DNA of 8,292 nucleotides from an uncultured Bacteroides sp. (GTDB lineage: Bacteria > Bacteroidota > Bacteroidia > Bacteroidales > Bacteroidaceae): the NCBI GenBank assembly GCA_900551645.1, contig URWP01000119.1, positions 1-8,292 on the forward strand, written 5' to 3'. This document shows, piece by piece, positions 1 through 6,364 of this stretch. The position numbers and the translations under genes were made by a program. The notes under the pieces are model-generated. The model was not told the DNA's origin. It ran no database searches and was given only the letters and a program-made list of their open reading frames with translations. How positions within the stretch are numbered: the first letter of the stretch is position 1; the number at the start of each line of letters is the position of its first letter.

Positions 1-578
1 TTCAGTCCGCCGATACGTTTCTGTGCGACTGCGTGAGAACTGACCTCCATAAAGGCATATTTGCAGCCTTCGTCCGCCATTTTTCCCAATAGCCTGTTTA
101 AGGTAATCGGGTCAGGGGTAGTATGGTCGGTTGGAATAGCTTCTCCGTCGATGTAATTGCATACGGTTGAAATCAGTCCTACCTTATAACCGAACTGGCG
201 GAACATATTATATAATAAGGTGGCAATGGTTGTCTTTCCGTTGGTACCGGTTACTCCTACTAAATCTAACTTTGAAGTCGGATCTCCATAAAAATTGGTG
301 GCCAGTCTGCCTACTGCATCTTCGGTGTCGGTAACTTGAATATAGGTTACTTCCGGATGTATTGTTTCCGGCAGTGTTTCACAGACAATCGCTGCCGCGC
401 CTTTCTCAATGGCCTTTCCGATGTAGGCATGCCCGTCGGTTTGTGTTCCTTTTACCGCAACAAAAAGGTGTCCTTTTTCGATGAGGCGTGAGTCTATGTT
501 GATACCGGTTATTTCCAGTTCCTGGTTACCTGTAATAGAACAGGTCTTGATGTTTTTGAGAATAATCTCCAGTTTCAT
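1..578 (-). CDS. murE: UDP-N-acetylmuramoyl-L-alanyl-D-glutamate--2,6-diaminopimelate ligase (MurE), N-terminal part, cut by the window edge
   Basis: Cytoplasmic ATP-dependent ligase that adds the third stem-peptide residue (meso-diaminopimelate in most Gram-negatives) to UDP-MurNAc-Ala-Glu. Only the first 192 residues are present; the frame is open at base 1, and a full MurE is near 480-500 residues. Translated from ATG at 578, the protein shows the N-terminal UDP-binding domain with DSR at 29-31, the Mur-ligase P-loop GVTGTNGKTT at 108-117, the substrate-binding TTPDP at 153-157 and MEVSSHAVAQKRIGGL at 177-192. The C-terminal DNPR-type motif that would separate DAP from lysine specificity lies outside, so DAP is inferred from the lineage. 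The start is 7 bases after the ftsI stop, the tightest junction of this operon. Family identity is very secure; amino-acid specificity is not shown. Confidence 0.96.
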   Translation of the reverse strand, partial: MKLEIILKNIKTCSITGNQELEITGINIDSRLIEKGHLFVAVKGTQTDGHAYIGKAIEKGAAAIVCETLPETIHPEVTYIQVTDTEDAVGRLATNFYGDPTSKLDLVGVTGTNGKTTIATLLYNMFRQFGYKVGLISTVCNYIDGEAIPTDHTTPDPITLNRLLGKMADEGCKYAFMEVSSHAVAQKRIGGL

Positions 579-585
579 ATCTATA

Positions 586-2709
586 TCAATGGTTTAGTGT
601 CAATGTTATGGTTTGTCCCTTTTTGAACGAAGAACCTGGAGCCATGTTCTGTGCCGTTACACGACCCACTCCAGTCAGATGGACTTTCAGTCCCATACTT
701 TCCAGTAGATAGACTGCATCTTTGGCTCCCATTCCTCGTACATTCGGAATCAGGTTTTTACTTTTCTTTACTTTCTCGAAAGTCGCATAGTTGGCAGAAG
801 TCTGTGCTTTTCCCCAAATGGGGCCTTCGCCTTTCAGAGAGCTTCCGTTGTTGCTTACGTTTAATGCCTGTAGTACATAGGCTGCTTCTTTGATATCACC
901 GTTCTTAATGTCGGGTACCAGAATAGCCGTCGAATCCTTGGCATGTGCCAAATCGCGGTACAAGTGTTTGGCATAGACCCGTTCGGCTATACGGCTGAAT
1001 ACACTACCTGCCTGTAGACCTCCGGATGCAGGACCGTGAGGTATTTCGATTTGCACCAGACAACTGTACTTGGGGGCTTCCGAAGGAAAATATCCACAGA
1101 AACTGACCATATATTTTACACCTCCGCTCTTGTAACCGGCAGCTCCTTGTGAAATCTGTGCTGTTCCTGTCTTACCGGATACATTGAATTGTTTACTTCC
1201 TGCAGGTTTGGCCAATCCTTCCGATACTACTTTCTGCAGGATTGTCCGTATCTGGGTCAGGGTAGTGTCTGAACAGATTTTCGGATTTACTATTTCTGTA
1301 GGATATTCTTCCACAATGTCTCCATCCTTGGCGATGGCTTTTACAAACTTCGGTTTTACCATGACTCCATTATTGGCAATGGCATTATAGAAGTTCAGGA
1401 TGTAGATGGGGGGTATCTGTGTTTCGTACCCGATGCTCATCCATGGCAGAGTGGTCTTGGCAAAATAACGTTCTTTCGGACCAAGAATGCGAGGGCTGGC
1501 TTCTCCTACAAATCCTAAATTCAAGGGCTTGTCGATACTCATGCGTCGTAGACCGTCAATAAATTTTTGCGGATTGTCCCGATAGAATTTATCAATGATA
1601 CTAGATACACCGACATTTGAAGACACTTCCAGAATCCGGGTTACATCAATTTTTCCATAGCCTCCTCGATGCCAGTTCCAGTCTCTCATCCAGCTGCCAT
1701 GCATGTTGACAATACCACTTTGAGTATCTACTTCATAATCCGGTGTAATGTATTTGTCTTCCAGGGCCACCATTATGGAAGCAGTCTTGAAGGTAGAACC
1801 CGGTTCCATCAGGTTACTTACAGCCAGGTTCTTCATTTCATAATAATTACCGTCAGCTCCTCGGGTCATATTCACGTTGGCTTTTACGTCACCGGTAGCT
1901 ACGTCCATAACAATGGCAACTCCCCAAACTGCATTCAGGTTCTTCAATTGGTCTACCAATGCTTTTTCTGCGATATCCTGGATGCCTACATCGATAGTCG
2001 TAATGATATCATAACCGTCTACAGCCGGTTTGTCTACGATATTCAGGTATTTATTCATGACTTTCTGGCGGTGTGTGATGCCGTCAGTACCGCGTAGAAT
2101 GGAATCGTAAGTCAGCTCCAGACCGTTTTTAGCCCCTTGAGCCATATCCGGATACATGTCTCCCAATGTTCGCATGGCTAAGGAACCGAACGGTTTTTTA
2201 CGCTGGTTGAAAGCCAGTTCGTGGAACCCTCCTTTATACTTGCTCAGATTAAAAACAGGTAACTCTTTCACTTGTTTATACTCAATGTAAGAGATACGTT
2301 TTGGGTAGAGCAGGTAGTTGCGGCTTTTTTTCCGGCGTCCTTGCAAGATATGTTTCCGGAATGCTTCGGCGCTTTTGTCCGGAAGAATCTGGTGTAGTCC
2401 CTCACAGATTTCAGTCAGGTGTGCCATCAACAAGCTATCTTTTTCTTTTCCTCCAGCCAGAAAGTCCATGTAAATCTTATATTCCGGAAGACTGCTGGCC
2501 ATCAGTTTCCCATCCGAGGAAATGATGTTCCCCCTGTTCGGGTGTACCACTACGTTTTCTTTAACGAAACGGTCGGCTACTTCTTCCCAATATCCTCGTT
2601 CTGCGAACATAATGAACCCTGCTTTTGCGATGACAGCAATAGCCATCAGTGCCATTACAAACAGAATGATGGTAAAACGTGGTAATATGTCTTTTTGTCC
2701 CGGTGCCAT
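586..2709 (-). CDS. ftsI: Septal peptidoglycan transpeptidase FtsI (class B PBP, PBP3-like) with C-terminal PASTA domain
   Basis: Monofunctional DD-transpeptidase that crosslinks septal peptidoglycan in the periplasm, working with FtsW and FtsL. The 707-residue protein has a short cytoplasmic N-terminus, one membrane anchor at about 11-34 and the class B dimerisation domain (NRGNIISSDG near 58-67). The transpeptidase domain carries all three active-site motifs: STFK with nucleophile Ser305 and Lys308, SSN at 363-365, and KTG at 513-515 in SGKTGTAQ. Residues about 653-705 form a PASTA domain (LIPNVRGMGAKDAVYLLESM onward); residues 597-620 (VPDIKNGDIKEAAYVLQ) may be a degenerate second one. It is longer than E. 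coli FtsI (588 residues) mainly because of this tail, which is common in Bacteroidetes. The dcw position between ftsL-like and murE favours FtsI over an elongation or sporulation PBP. ATG at 2709 lies 10 bases after the ftsL stop. No key residue is missing. Confidence 0.96.
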   Translation of the reverse strand: MAPGQKDILPRFTIILFVMALMAIAVIAKAGFIMFAERGYWEEVADRFVKENVVVHPNRGNIISSDGKLMASSLPEYKIYMDFLAGGKEKDSLLMAHLTEICEGLHQILPDKSAEAFRKHILQGRRKKSRNYLLYPKRISYIEYKQVKELPVFNLSKYKGGFHELAFNQRKKPFGSLAMRTLGDMYPDMAQGAKNGLELTYDSILRGTDGITHRQKVMNKYLNIVDKPAVDGYDIITTIDVGIQDIAEKALVDQLKNLNAVWGVAIVMDVATGDVKANVNMTRGADGNYYEMKNLAVSNLMEPGSTFKTASIMVALEDKYITPDYEVDTQSGIVNMHGSWMRDWNWHRGGYGKIDVTRILEVSSNVGVSSIIDKFYRDNPQKFIDGLRRMSIDKPLNLGFVGEASPRILGPKERYFAKTTLPWMSIGYETQIPPIYILNFYNAIANNGVMVKPKFVKAIAKDGDIVEEYPTEIVNPKICSDTTLTQIRTILQKVVSEGLAKPAGSKQFNVSGKTGTAQISQGAAGYKSGGVKYMVSFCGYFPSEAPKYSCLVQIEIPHGPASGGLQAGSVFSRIAERVYAKHLYRDLAHAKDSTAILVPDIKNGDIKEAAYVLQALNVSNNGSSLKGEGPIWGKAQTSANYATFEKVKKSKNLIPNVRGMGAKDAVYLLESMGLKVHLTGVGRVTAQNMAPGSSFKKGQTITLTLNH

Positions 2710-2719
2710 AGTTGTACTT

Positions 2720-3070
2720 TTATTCTTTTTCCTTGATTAAATAGGGTGGGGTAGCTGCCGTTTGCAGTTGTCTTCCCTCAGCCGAAATATACTCTTCAAT
2801 GCGTGACTGCCGGCTTTTTTCCGTCAGTTCTGATGAAATGGTTAAAGCATCATATTTGATATCCGTCAGTTCTTTCTTTAGACGGTCTATTTCAATCAGT
2901 TCTTGCTGGCTGGAGTAACGATTGTCTATGTATAGGATGGTCAGTATCACAATCAGGATAAGCAGATATACTTGTCTCCGTAGGAAACTATGCACCAGAA
3001 TTTCTCCTCCGAGTATACTCCGGAGGCTGATGTGTGATGTCTCTTTCTGTTTGTTGTTCGGTTGTTCCAT
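2720..3070 (-). CDS. ftsL: FtsL-like cell division protein (small bitopic membrane protein)
   Basis: Small divisome protein expected to activate the FtsW-FtsI synthase pair from the periplasmic side. The sequence itself gives topology rather than strong homology: 116 residues, a basic/polar cytoplasmic N-terminus of about 33 residues, one hydrophobic segment at about 34-48 (VYLLILIVILTILYI), then a charged helix rich in E, K and L (about 53-90) that fits the short periplasmic coiled coil of FtsL/FtsB proteins. The position, between rsmH and ftsI with 14- and 10-base gaps, is the classic place for ftsL and carries most of the assignment. The start is ATG at 3070, preceded by AAAGG, a better ribosome-binding match than most genes here show. 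FtsL is poorly conserved, so a diverged FtsB-like role cannot be excluded from the sequence. Confidence 0.85.
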   Translation of the reverse strand: MEQPNNKQKETSHISLRSILGGEILVHSFLRRQVYLLILIVILTILYIDNRYSSQQELIEIDRLKKELTDIKYDALTISSELTEKSRQSRIEEYISAEGRQLQTAATPPYLIKEKE

Positions 3071-3084
3071 GCCTTTGTGTCTTT

Positions 3085-3999
3085 TTATTTTTTTTCTGCA
3101 ATACGTAATTTGGCGCTTCTGGAGCGTGGGTTACGGGCGATTTCTTCTTCAGAAGGCACAATTACTTTGTTGTTTACAAGCTTGAAAGGGGTTTGTATGT
3201 TACCGAAGAAATCTTTTTCAGCTTTTCCTTCTACATTCCCGGTTTTCATGATGTTCTTTACCATACGGTCTTCCAGGGAATGATAAGTGATGATAACGAG
3301 TCTGCCTCCTGGTTTTAAAGCTTCGGTGGCCGCATACAGCATTTCTTTCAGTGCTTCCATTTCTTGATTTACTTCGATACGGAGTGCCTGGAATACTTTG
3401 GCCAGTTCTTTCTTTTCCCGTTCCTTTCCGAATAAGGGTTTGATGATTTCCAGAAAGTCACCGATAGTGGCTATTTTCTTTTGTACACGGGCTTTTACTA
3501 ATACAGCAGCCAGTTTGCGGCTGTTCTTCAGCTCTCCGTATAGGTAGAAAATGTCTGCCAATCGTTCTTCATCATAAGTGTTTACGATGTCTGCAGCTGT
3601 CATTCCTGCCCGTTTGTTCATGCGCATGTCCAGCTGTCCGTCGAACCGGAAAGAAAAGCCCCGTTCAGAGTCATCGAAATGGTGGGAAGAAACACCCAGG
3701 TCAGCCAGAATGGCATCTACTTGATCTACTCCATAATACCGAAGAAAATTATGCAGGTAGCGGAAGTTACTCCGGACGAATGTAAACCGTTTGTCGTTCA
3801 CAATGTTGCGCTCTGCATCCTGGTCCTGATCGAAACTGAACAGTTTGCCTGTGGCGTCCATGGTGTTCAAGATTTCTTTAGAGTGTCCTCCTCCTCCGAA
3901 TGTAACGTCTACGTAAGTCCCTCCTGGCTGTATGTGCATACCCTCGATGCTTTCATGCAGGAGGACGGGAACGTGGTATGTCTGTTCTGGTTCGTTCAT
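3085..3999 (-). CDS. rsmH: 16S rRNA (cytosine(1402)-N4)-methyltransferase RsmH (MraW)
   Basis: SAM-dependent methyltransferase that puts the N4-methyl on C1402 of 16S rRNA in the decoding centre. From ATG at 3999 it is 304 residues, normal for the family. Visible blocks are HVPVLLHESIEG (9-20), the SAM-binding loop YVDVTFGGGGHS (29-40), FSFDQD (54-59), ADLGVSSHHFDD (99-110), GFSFRFDGQLDMRM (114-127), and near the C-terminus ITYHSLEDR and NPRSRSAKLR. A 15-codon upstream extension to a TTG at 4044 is possible, but its lysine-rich low-complexity sequence is unlike RsmH, and MNEPEQTYHVPV aligns well as the natural N-terminus. Upstream of the ATG is only AAGAAAA, typical of the weak ribosome-binding sites of Bacteroidetes. 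It is the first gene of the leftward dcw operon here; mraZ, which often precedes it in other bacteria, is not present. Confidence 0.97.
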   Translation of the reverse strand: MNEPEQTYHVPVLLHESIEGMHIQPGGTYVDVTFGGGGHSKEILNTMDATGKLFSFDQDQDAERNIVNDKRFTFVRSNFRYLHNFLRYYGVDQVDAILADLGVSSHHFDDSERGFSFRFDGQLDMRMNKRAGMTAADIVNTYDEERLADIFYLYGELKNSRKLAAVLVKARVQKKIATIGDFLEIIKPLFGKEREKKELAKVFQALRIEVNQEMEALKEMLYAATEALKPGGRLVIITYHSLEDRMVKNIMKTGNVEGKAEKDFFGNIQTPFKLVNNKVIVPSEEEIARNPRSRSAKLRIAEKK

Positions 4000-4066
4000 T
4001 TTTTCTTGACAGTTTTTGTGAAATTTCTTTTTATAATATATCAAGGTGTAAAATTAGGTAATTCTG

Positions 4067-4154
4067 TAAAAACAGTCACTATGTTCTGGCAATTATTTTC
4101 CGAGAAGTTATCAACAGGTTGTTGATTGGTTACCTCTTCATGTGGCTGTTTTTA
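4067..4154 (-). promoter_or_regulatory. Nested inverted-repeat structure in the presumed rsmH leader
   Basis: The plus-strand arms 4067-4079 (TAAAAACAGTCAC) and 4142-4154 (GTGGCTGTTTTTA) pair over 13 positions, 12 of them Watson-Crick and one compatible with G-U. Inside lies a perfect hairpin, ATCAAC (4110-4115), loop AGGTT, GTTGAT (4121-4126). A short intermediate stem (GAGGU with ACUUC on the minus-strand RNA) is also possible. Read leftward, this falls between the putative promoter at 4187-4194 and the rsmH start at 3999. The 3' arm can also form a local CTGT-TTTT-ACAG hairpin (4064-4075), so two exclusive folds are conceivable. No known riboswitch family was recognised. The pairing is seen directly; the regulatory role is inference. 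Confidence 0.4.
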
Positions 4155-4172
4155 TTTCGGACAGTTTTTGTC

Positions 4173-4190
4173 TTTGTGATAATACACAAA
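4173..4190. promoter_or_regulatory. Palindromic operator-like site TTTGTG-N6-CACAAA
   Basis: A perfect inverted repeat with 6-base arms (4173-4178 and 4185-4190) and a 6-base spacer. The spacing and the TGTG/CACA cores resemble sites of Crp/Fnr-family regulators (TGTGA-N6-TCACA). Its right arm overlaps the -7-like element for leftward transcription at 4187-4194, where a bound protein would interfere with, or position, RNA polymerase. The symmetry is seen; the regulator is unknown. Confidence 0.35.
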
Positions 4191-4194
4191 AGTA
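4187..4194 (-). promoter_or_regulatory. Putative -7 element of the rsmH-ftsL-ftsI-murE operon promoter
   Basis: CAAAAGTA on the plus strand reads TACTTTTG on the minus strand, a full match to the Bacteroidetes -7 consensus TAnnTTTG. No TTTG is seen at the expected 19-21 base spacing upstream, so the -33 half is weak or absent. A start about 7 bases downstream would give a leader of roughly 180 nt before the rsmH ATG, containing the nested inverted repeat. Confidence 0.4.
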
Positions 4195-4300
4195 TACAGG
4201 CGTGTGCAAGAAATGCCTGTAATTGTCATCATTTATCAGTTTTTTAGGCATGAAAAGTGTATTTTTTGGTCGTATGTGAGTAATTTTTCAAAAGATAAGT

Positions 4301-4308
4301 TACTTTTG
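4301..4308 (+). promoter_or_regulatory. Putative -7 element of the glsA-glsB promoter
   Basis: TACTTTTG matches TAnnTTTG exactly and is the same octamer as the divergent element at 4187-4194. The best nearby TTTG (4265-4268) is 32 bases away, beyond the usual 19-21, so the -33 half is poor. A start near 4315 would leave a leader of only about 17 nt before ATG 4332. Confidence 0.45.
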
Positions 4309-4331
4309 CAAAGAAAACCTAATATGAAGTG

Positions 4332-5150
4332 ATGGCAGACAATTCGATTTTTTTAATTGACATAGACAAGGTCCTGCGGGAAAAGGCGGGGAAAAAGGCC
4401 AAGCGTATTCCCCGGTTTGTCGTGTCATATTTGAAACGTATTGTGCATCAGGAGGAAATCAACAGTTTTCTGAAAGGCGTTTCCGATAAGACGGGTGTGG
4501 ATTTTCTGAAGGCGTGTATGGATTACCTTGATGTAAAGCTGGAGGTGAATGGATTGGAAAACTTGCCTCAAGAGGGCTTGTGTACTTTTGTTTCCAATCA
4601 TCCATTGGGCGGTCAGGATGGAATAGCATTGGGATATGTGCTTGGAACTCATTATAACGGACGTATCAAATATCTGGTAAACGATTTGTTGATGAACCTG
4701 CATGGACTTGCTCCGTTATGTATTCCTATCAACAAGACGGGTACCCAATCGCGTGATTTCCCACGGATGGTAGAGGCTGGATTCAAGTCAGACAATCATA
4801 TCATCATGTTTCCTGCCGGACTTTGTTCGCGCAGGCAACAAGGGATTATTAAGGATTTACCTTGGAAGAAGACCTTTATTTCCAAAAGTGTAGAGACACA
4901 GCGAATGGTAGTCCCAATTCATTTTGAGGGAAGAAATTCAAATTTTTTCTATAATCTAGCCAACTTTTGTAAATTCCTGGGTATCAAATTCAATATTGCT
5001 ATGCTTTATTTGGCGGATGAAATGTATAAAAACCGTCATAAGACTTTCAAAGTAACCATAGGAAAGCCGATTCCTTGGCAGACGTTCGATAAATCCAAGA
5101 CTCCTGCCGAATGGGCTGATTATGTGCGCGAATTGGTTTATAAGATTTAA
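4332..5150 (+). CDS. glsA: PlsC/OlsA-like lysolipid O-acyltransferase, probable glycine-lipid synthesis protein GlsA
   Basis: Membrane-associated acyltransferase expected to O-acylate the lyso-glycine lipid made by its partner, giving the diacylated glycine lipid of Bacteroides. The 272-residue protein has PlsC-family blocks: FVSNHPLGGQDG (86-97) with His90 and Asp96, a middle block around LHGLAPLCIPINK (123-135), MFPAG at 159-163 in place of the usual FPEG, VPIHFEGRNS (194-203) and IGKPIPW (243-249). His and Asp are separated by five residues rather than the textbook four. The next gene is OlsB-like and 22 bases away; this pairing, rather than the enzyme fold alone, supports the GlsA name. 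ATG at 4332 was chosen; a GTG at 4329 would add one residue. A two-codon ORF, ATG AAG TGA (4324-4332), overlaps the start by one base. Alternative: a general 1-acylglycerol-3-phosphate acyltransferase, less likely. Confidence 0.85.
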   Translation: MADNSIFLIDIDKVLREKAGKKAKRIPRFVVSYLKRIVHQEEINSFLKGVSDKTGVDFLKACMDYLDVKLEVNGLENLPQEGLCTFVSNHPLGGQDGIALGYVLGTHYNGRIKYLVNDLLMNLHGLAPLCIPINKTGTQSRDFPRMVEAGFKSDNHIIMFPAGLCSRRQQGIIKDLPWKKTFISKSVETQRMVVPIHFEGRNSNFFYNLANFCKFLGIKFNIAMLYLADEMYKNRHKTFKVTIGKPIPWQTFDKSKTPAEWADYVRELVYKI

Positions 5151-5172
5151 ATTGAGAATTTAATAGATAAGT

Positions 5173-6156
5173 ATGGAAGATATAATTGCTCCGATTGATA
5201 GGCAAGTGCTAAAATCGGAATTGACAGAAGACAAACGGCTGAGAACAACCAATAAAAGTAATAACGAAATTTATATCGTTACTTGGCAGGATTCTCCAAA
5301 TGTGCTGAAGGAAATCGGGCGTCTGCGCGAGATTGCCTTTCGTGCGGCGGGAGGGGGTACCGGAAAGTCGATGGACCTCGATGAATATGATGTGATGGAA
5401 CATCCTTACAAACAGCTGATTGTATGGAATCCGGATGCTGAAGAAATTTTGGGAGGTTACCGTTATCTGTTGGGCGATGAAGTGCAGTTCGATGCCGAGG
5501 GAAAACCTATGCTGGCCACAGCTCATATGTTCAATTTTTCTGAAAAGTTTCTGAAAGAATATCTTCCAACCACCATTGAATTGGGACGTTCATTCGTTAC
5601 TTTGGAATACCAGTCTACCCGTGCAGGTTCAAAAGGCTTGTTTGCATTGGATAATTTGTGGGATGGACTCGGAGCTTTGACAGTAGTGAAACCTAATGTC
5701 AAGTATTTCTTTGGGAAAATGACTATGTATCCCAGTTACAACCGATTCGGACGCGACATGATTCTTTATTTCCTGAAGAAACATTTTTCGGATAAGGATA
5801 ATCTGATAACTCCGATGGTTCCGTTACAGATAGAAGCCGACCCGGCTGTATTGGAAAAGCTTTTCTGTAATGAAACTTTTAAAGAAGATTATAAGGTATT
5901 GAATACGGAAGTCCGTAAACTGGGGTACAACATTCCTCCGCTGGTAAATGCTTACATGAGTCTGTCACCTACGATGCGTATGTTTGGTACAGCTATCAAC
6001 GACGGATTCGGTGATGTAGAAGAAACCGGTATTCTTATTGCGGTGGATGAGATTCTGGAGGAAAAGCGTATCCGTCACATTGAATCTTTTATCAAGGAAC
6101 ATCCGGAGGCCTTACAGTTGACTTCGGGAGCTAATCCGATTCTTTCACGCGTATAA
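5173..6156 (+). CDS. glsB: OlsB-like GNAT-fold N-acyltransferase, probable glycine-lipid synthesis protein GlsB
   Basis: Expected to transfer a 3-hydroxy-fatty acyl group to the amino group of glycine, the first step of glycine lipid synthesis; in other bacteria OlsB does this with ornithine. The protein has 327 residues, somewhat longer than typical OlsB. It shows LREIAFRAAGGGTGKSMDLD (51-70) followed by EYDVMEHPY, the front of the acyl-carrier-dependent acyltransferase fold; GGYRYLLGDEV (94-104); TIELGRSFV (134-142), an OlsB-type core strand; and a conserved-looking NIPPLVNAYMSLSPTMRMFG (253-272) followed by DGFGDVEETGIL. It starts at ATG 5173, 22 bases after glsA, with no promoter between them, so the two should share an mRNA. 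Published work on B. thetaiotaomicron assigned adjacent homologues to glycine lipids; the substrate here is transferred from that knowledge, and ornithine cannot be excluded by motif reading. Confidence 0.86.
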   Translation: MEDIIAPIDRQVLKSELTEDKRLRTTNKSNNEIYIVTWQDSPNVLKEIGRLREIAFRAAGGGTGKSMDLDEYDVMEHPYKQLIVWNPDAEEILGGYRYLLGDEVQFDAEGKPMLATAHMFNFSEKFLKEYLPTTIELGRSFVTLEYQSTRAGSKGLFALDNLWDGLGALTVVKPNVKYFFGKMTMYPSYNRFGRDMILYFLKKHFSDKDNLITPMVPLQIEADPAVLEKLFCNETFKEDYKVLNTEVRKLGYNIPPLVNAYMSLSPTMRMFGTAINDGFGDVEETGILIAVDEILEEKRIRHIESFIKEHPEALQLTSGANPILSRV

Positions 6157-6180
6157 TTATGTATCTTACCATAAATATGG

Positions 6181-6224
6181 CAGCCTGTCTGTAGTCATTG
6201 CACTGTAGGCAGGCTGTTCTTGTT
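6181..6224 (+). terminator. Intrinsic terminator after glsB
   Basis: CAGCCTGTCTGTAG (6181-6194) pairs with CTGTAGGCAGGCTG (6203-6216) over 14 positions, three of them G-U, around an 8-base loop. It is followed by TTCTTGTT. The hairpin lies 25 bases after the glsB stop and would end the glsA-glsB transcript. The T tract is interrupted, as is common in Bacteroidetes. Confidence 0.75.
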
Positions 6225-6261
6225 GAATGCGAATACATGTTTCAGATAGTTTTTGCATTCA
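6224..6261. repeat. Second inverted repeat downstream of glsB
   Basis: TGAATGCGAA (6224-6233) faces TTTGCATTCA (6252-6261) with one G-U-compatible mismatch and an 18-base loop. It directly follows the terminator. It has no clean T tract, so it may be a backup terminator or a protein site; the role is unknown. Confidence 0.35.
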
Positions 6262-6321
6262 CTGGTGCGGATGCTTTGGGTTGTGTTGGATTTGTATCAA
6301 ATGAATATCGAAACGATTAGG

Positions 6322-6364
6322 GGAGAGTCAAACGGAAAAACAGTTTTTTCAAGTTTGATTCTCC
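6322..6364. repeat. Long imperfect inverted repeat covering the -33 element of the AAA-nuclease promoter
   Basis: GGAGAGTCAAAC (6322-6333) and GTTTGATTCTCC (6353-6364) match at 11 of 12 positions. Within them GAAAAA (6335-6340) and TTTTTC (6345-6350) also pair, so nearly the whole 43 bases can fold around a 4-base loop. The -33 TTTG (6354-6357) lies in the right arm. It could be an operator, or a terminator reading rightward because T-rich sequence follows. Confidence 0.5.

Noticed and set aside
4000..4044. Longer rsmH start at a TTG (4044).
   Set aside because: The added 15 residues are low-complexity and lysine-rich; ATG 3999 gives the normal RsmH N-terminus.
4108..4116. TTATCAACA, and TAATACACA at 4180-4188, each one mismatch from a DnaA box.
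   Set aside because: Two single-mismatch boxes in A/T-rich DNA are expected by chance, and no dnaA/dnaN context or further boxes support an origin or DnaA control.
3679..4125. A 148-codon plus-strand frame across the 5' part of rsmH and its leader.
   Set aside because: It is antisense to conserved RsmH motifs; the translated product is cysteine- and phenylalanine-rich with no family features and no promoter in front.
4213..4251. ATGCCT ... AGGCAT inverted repeat in the divergent gap.
   Set aside because: Six-base arms with a 27-base loop are weak and are not linked to a promoter element.
5347..5370. P-loop-like AGGGTGKS (residues 59-66) in the OlsB-like protein.
   Set aside because: It fits the loose [AG]-x4-GK-[ST] pattern, but the rest of the protein is a GNAT-type acyltransferase with no Walker B; taken as coincidence.
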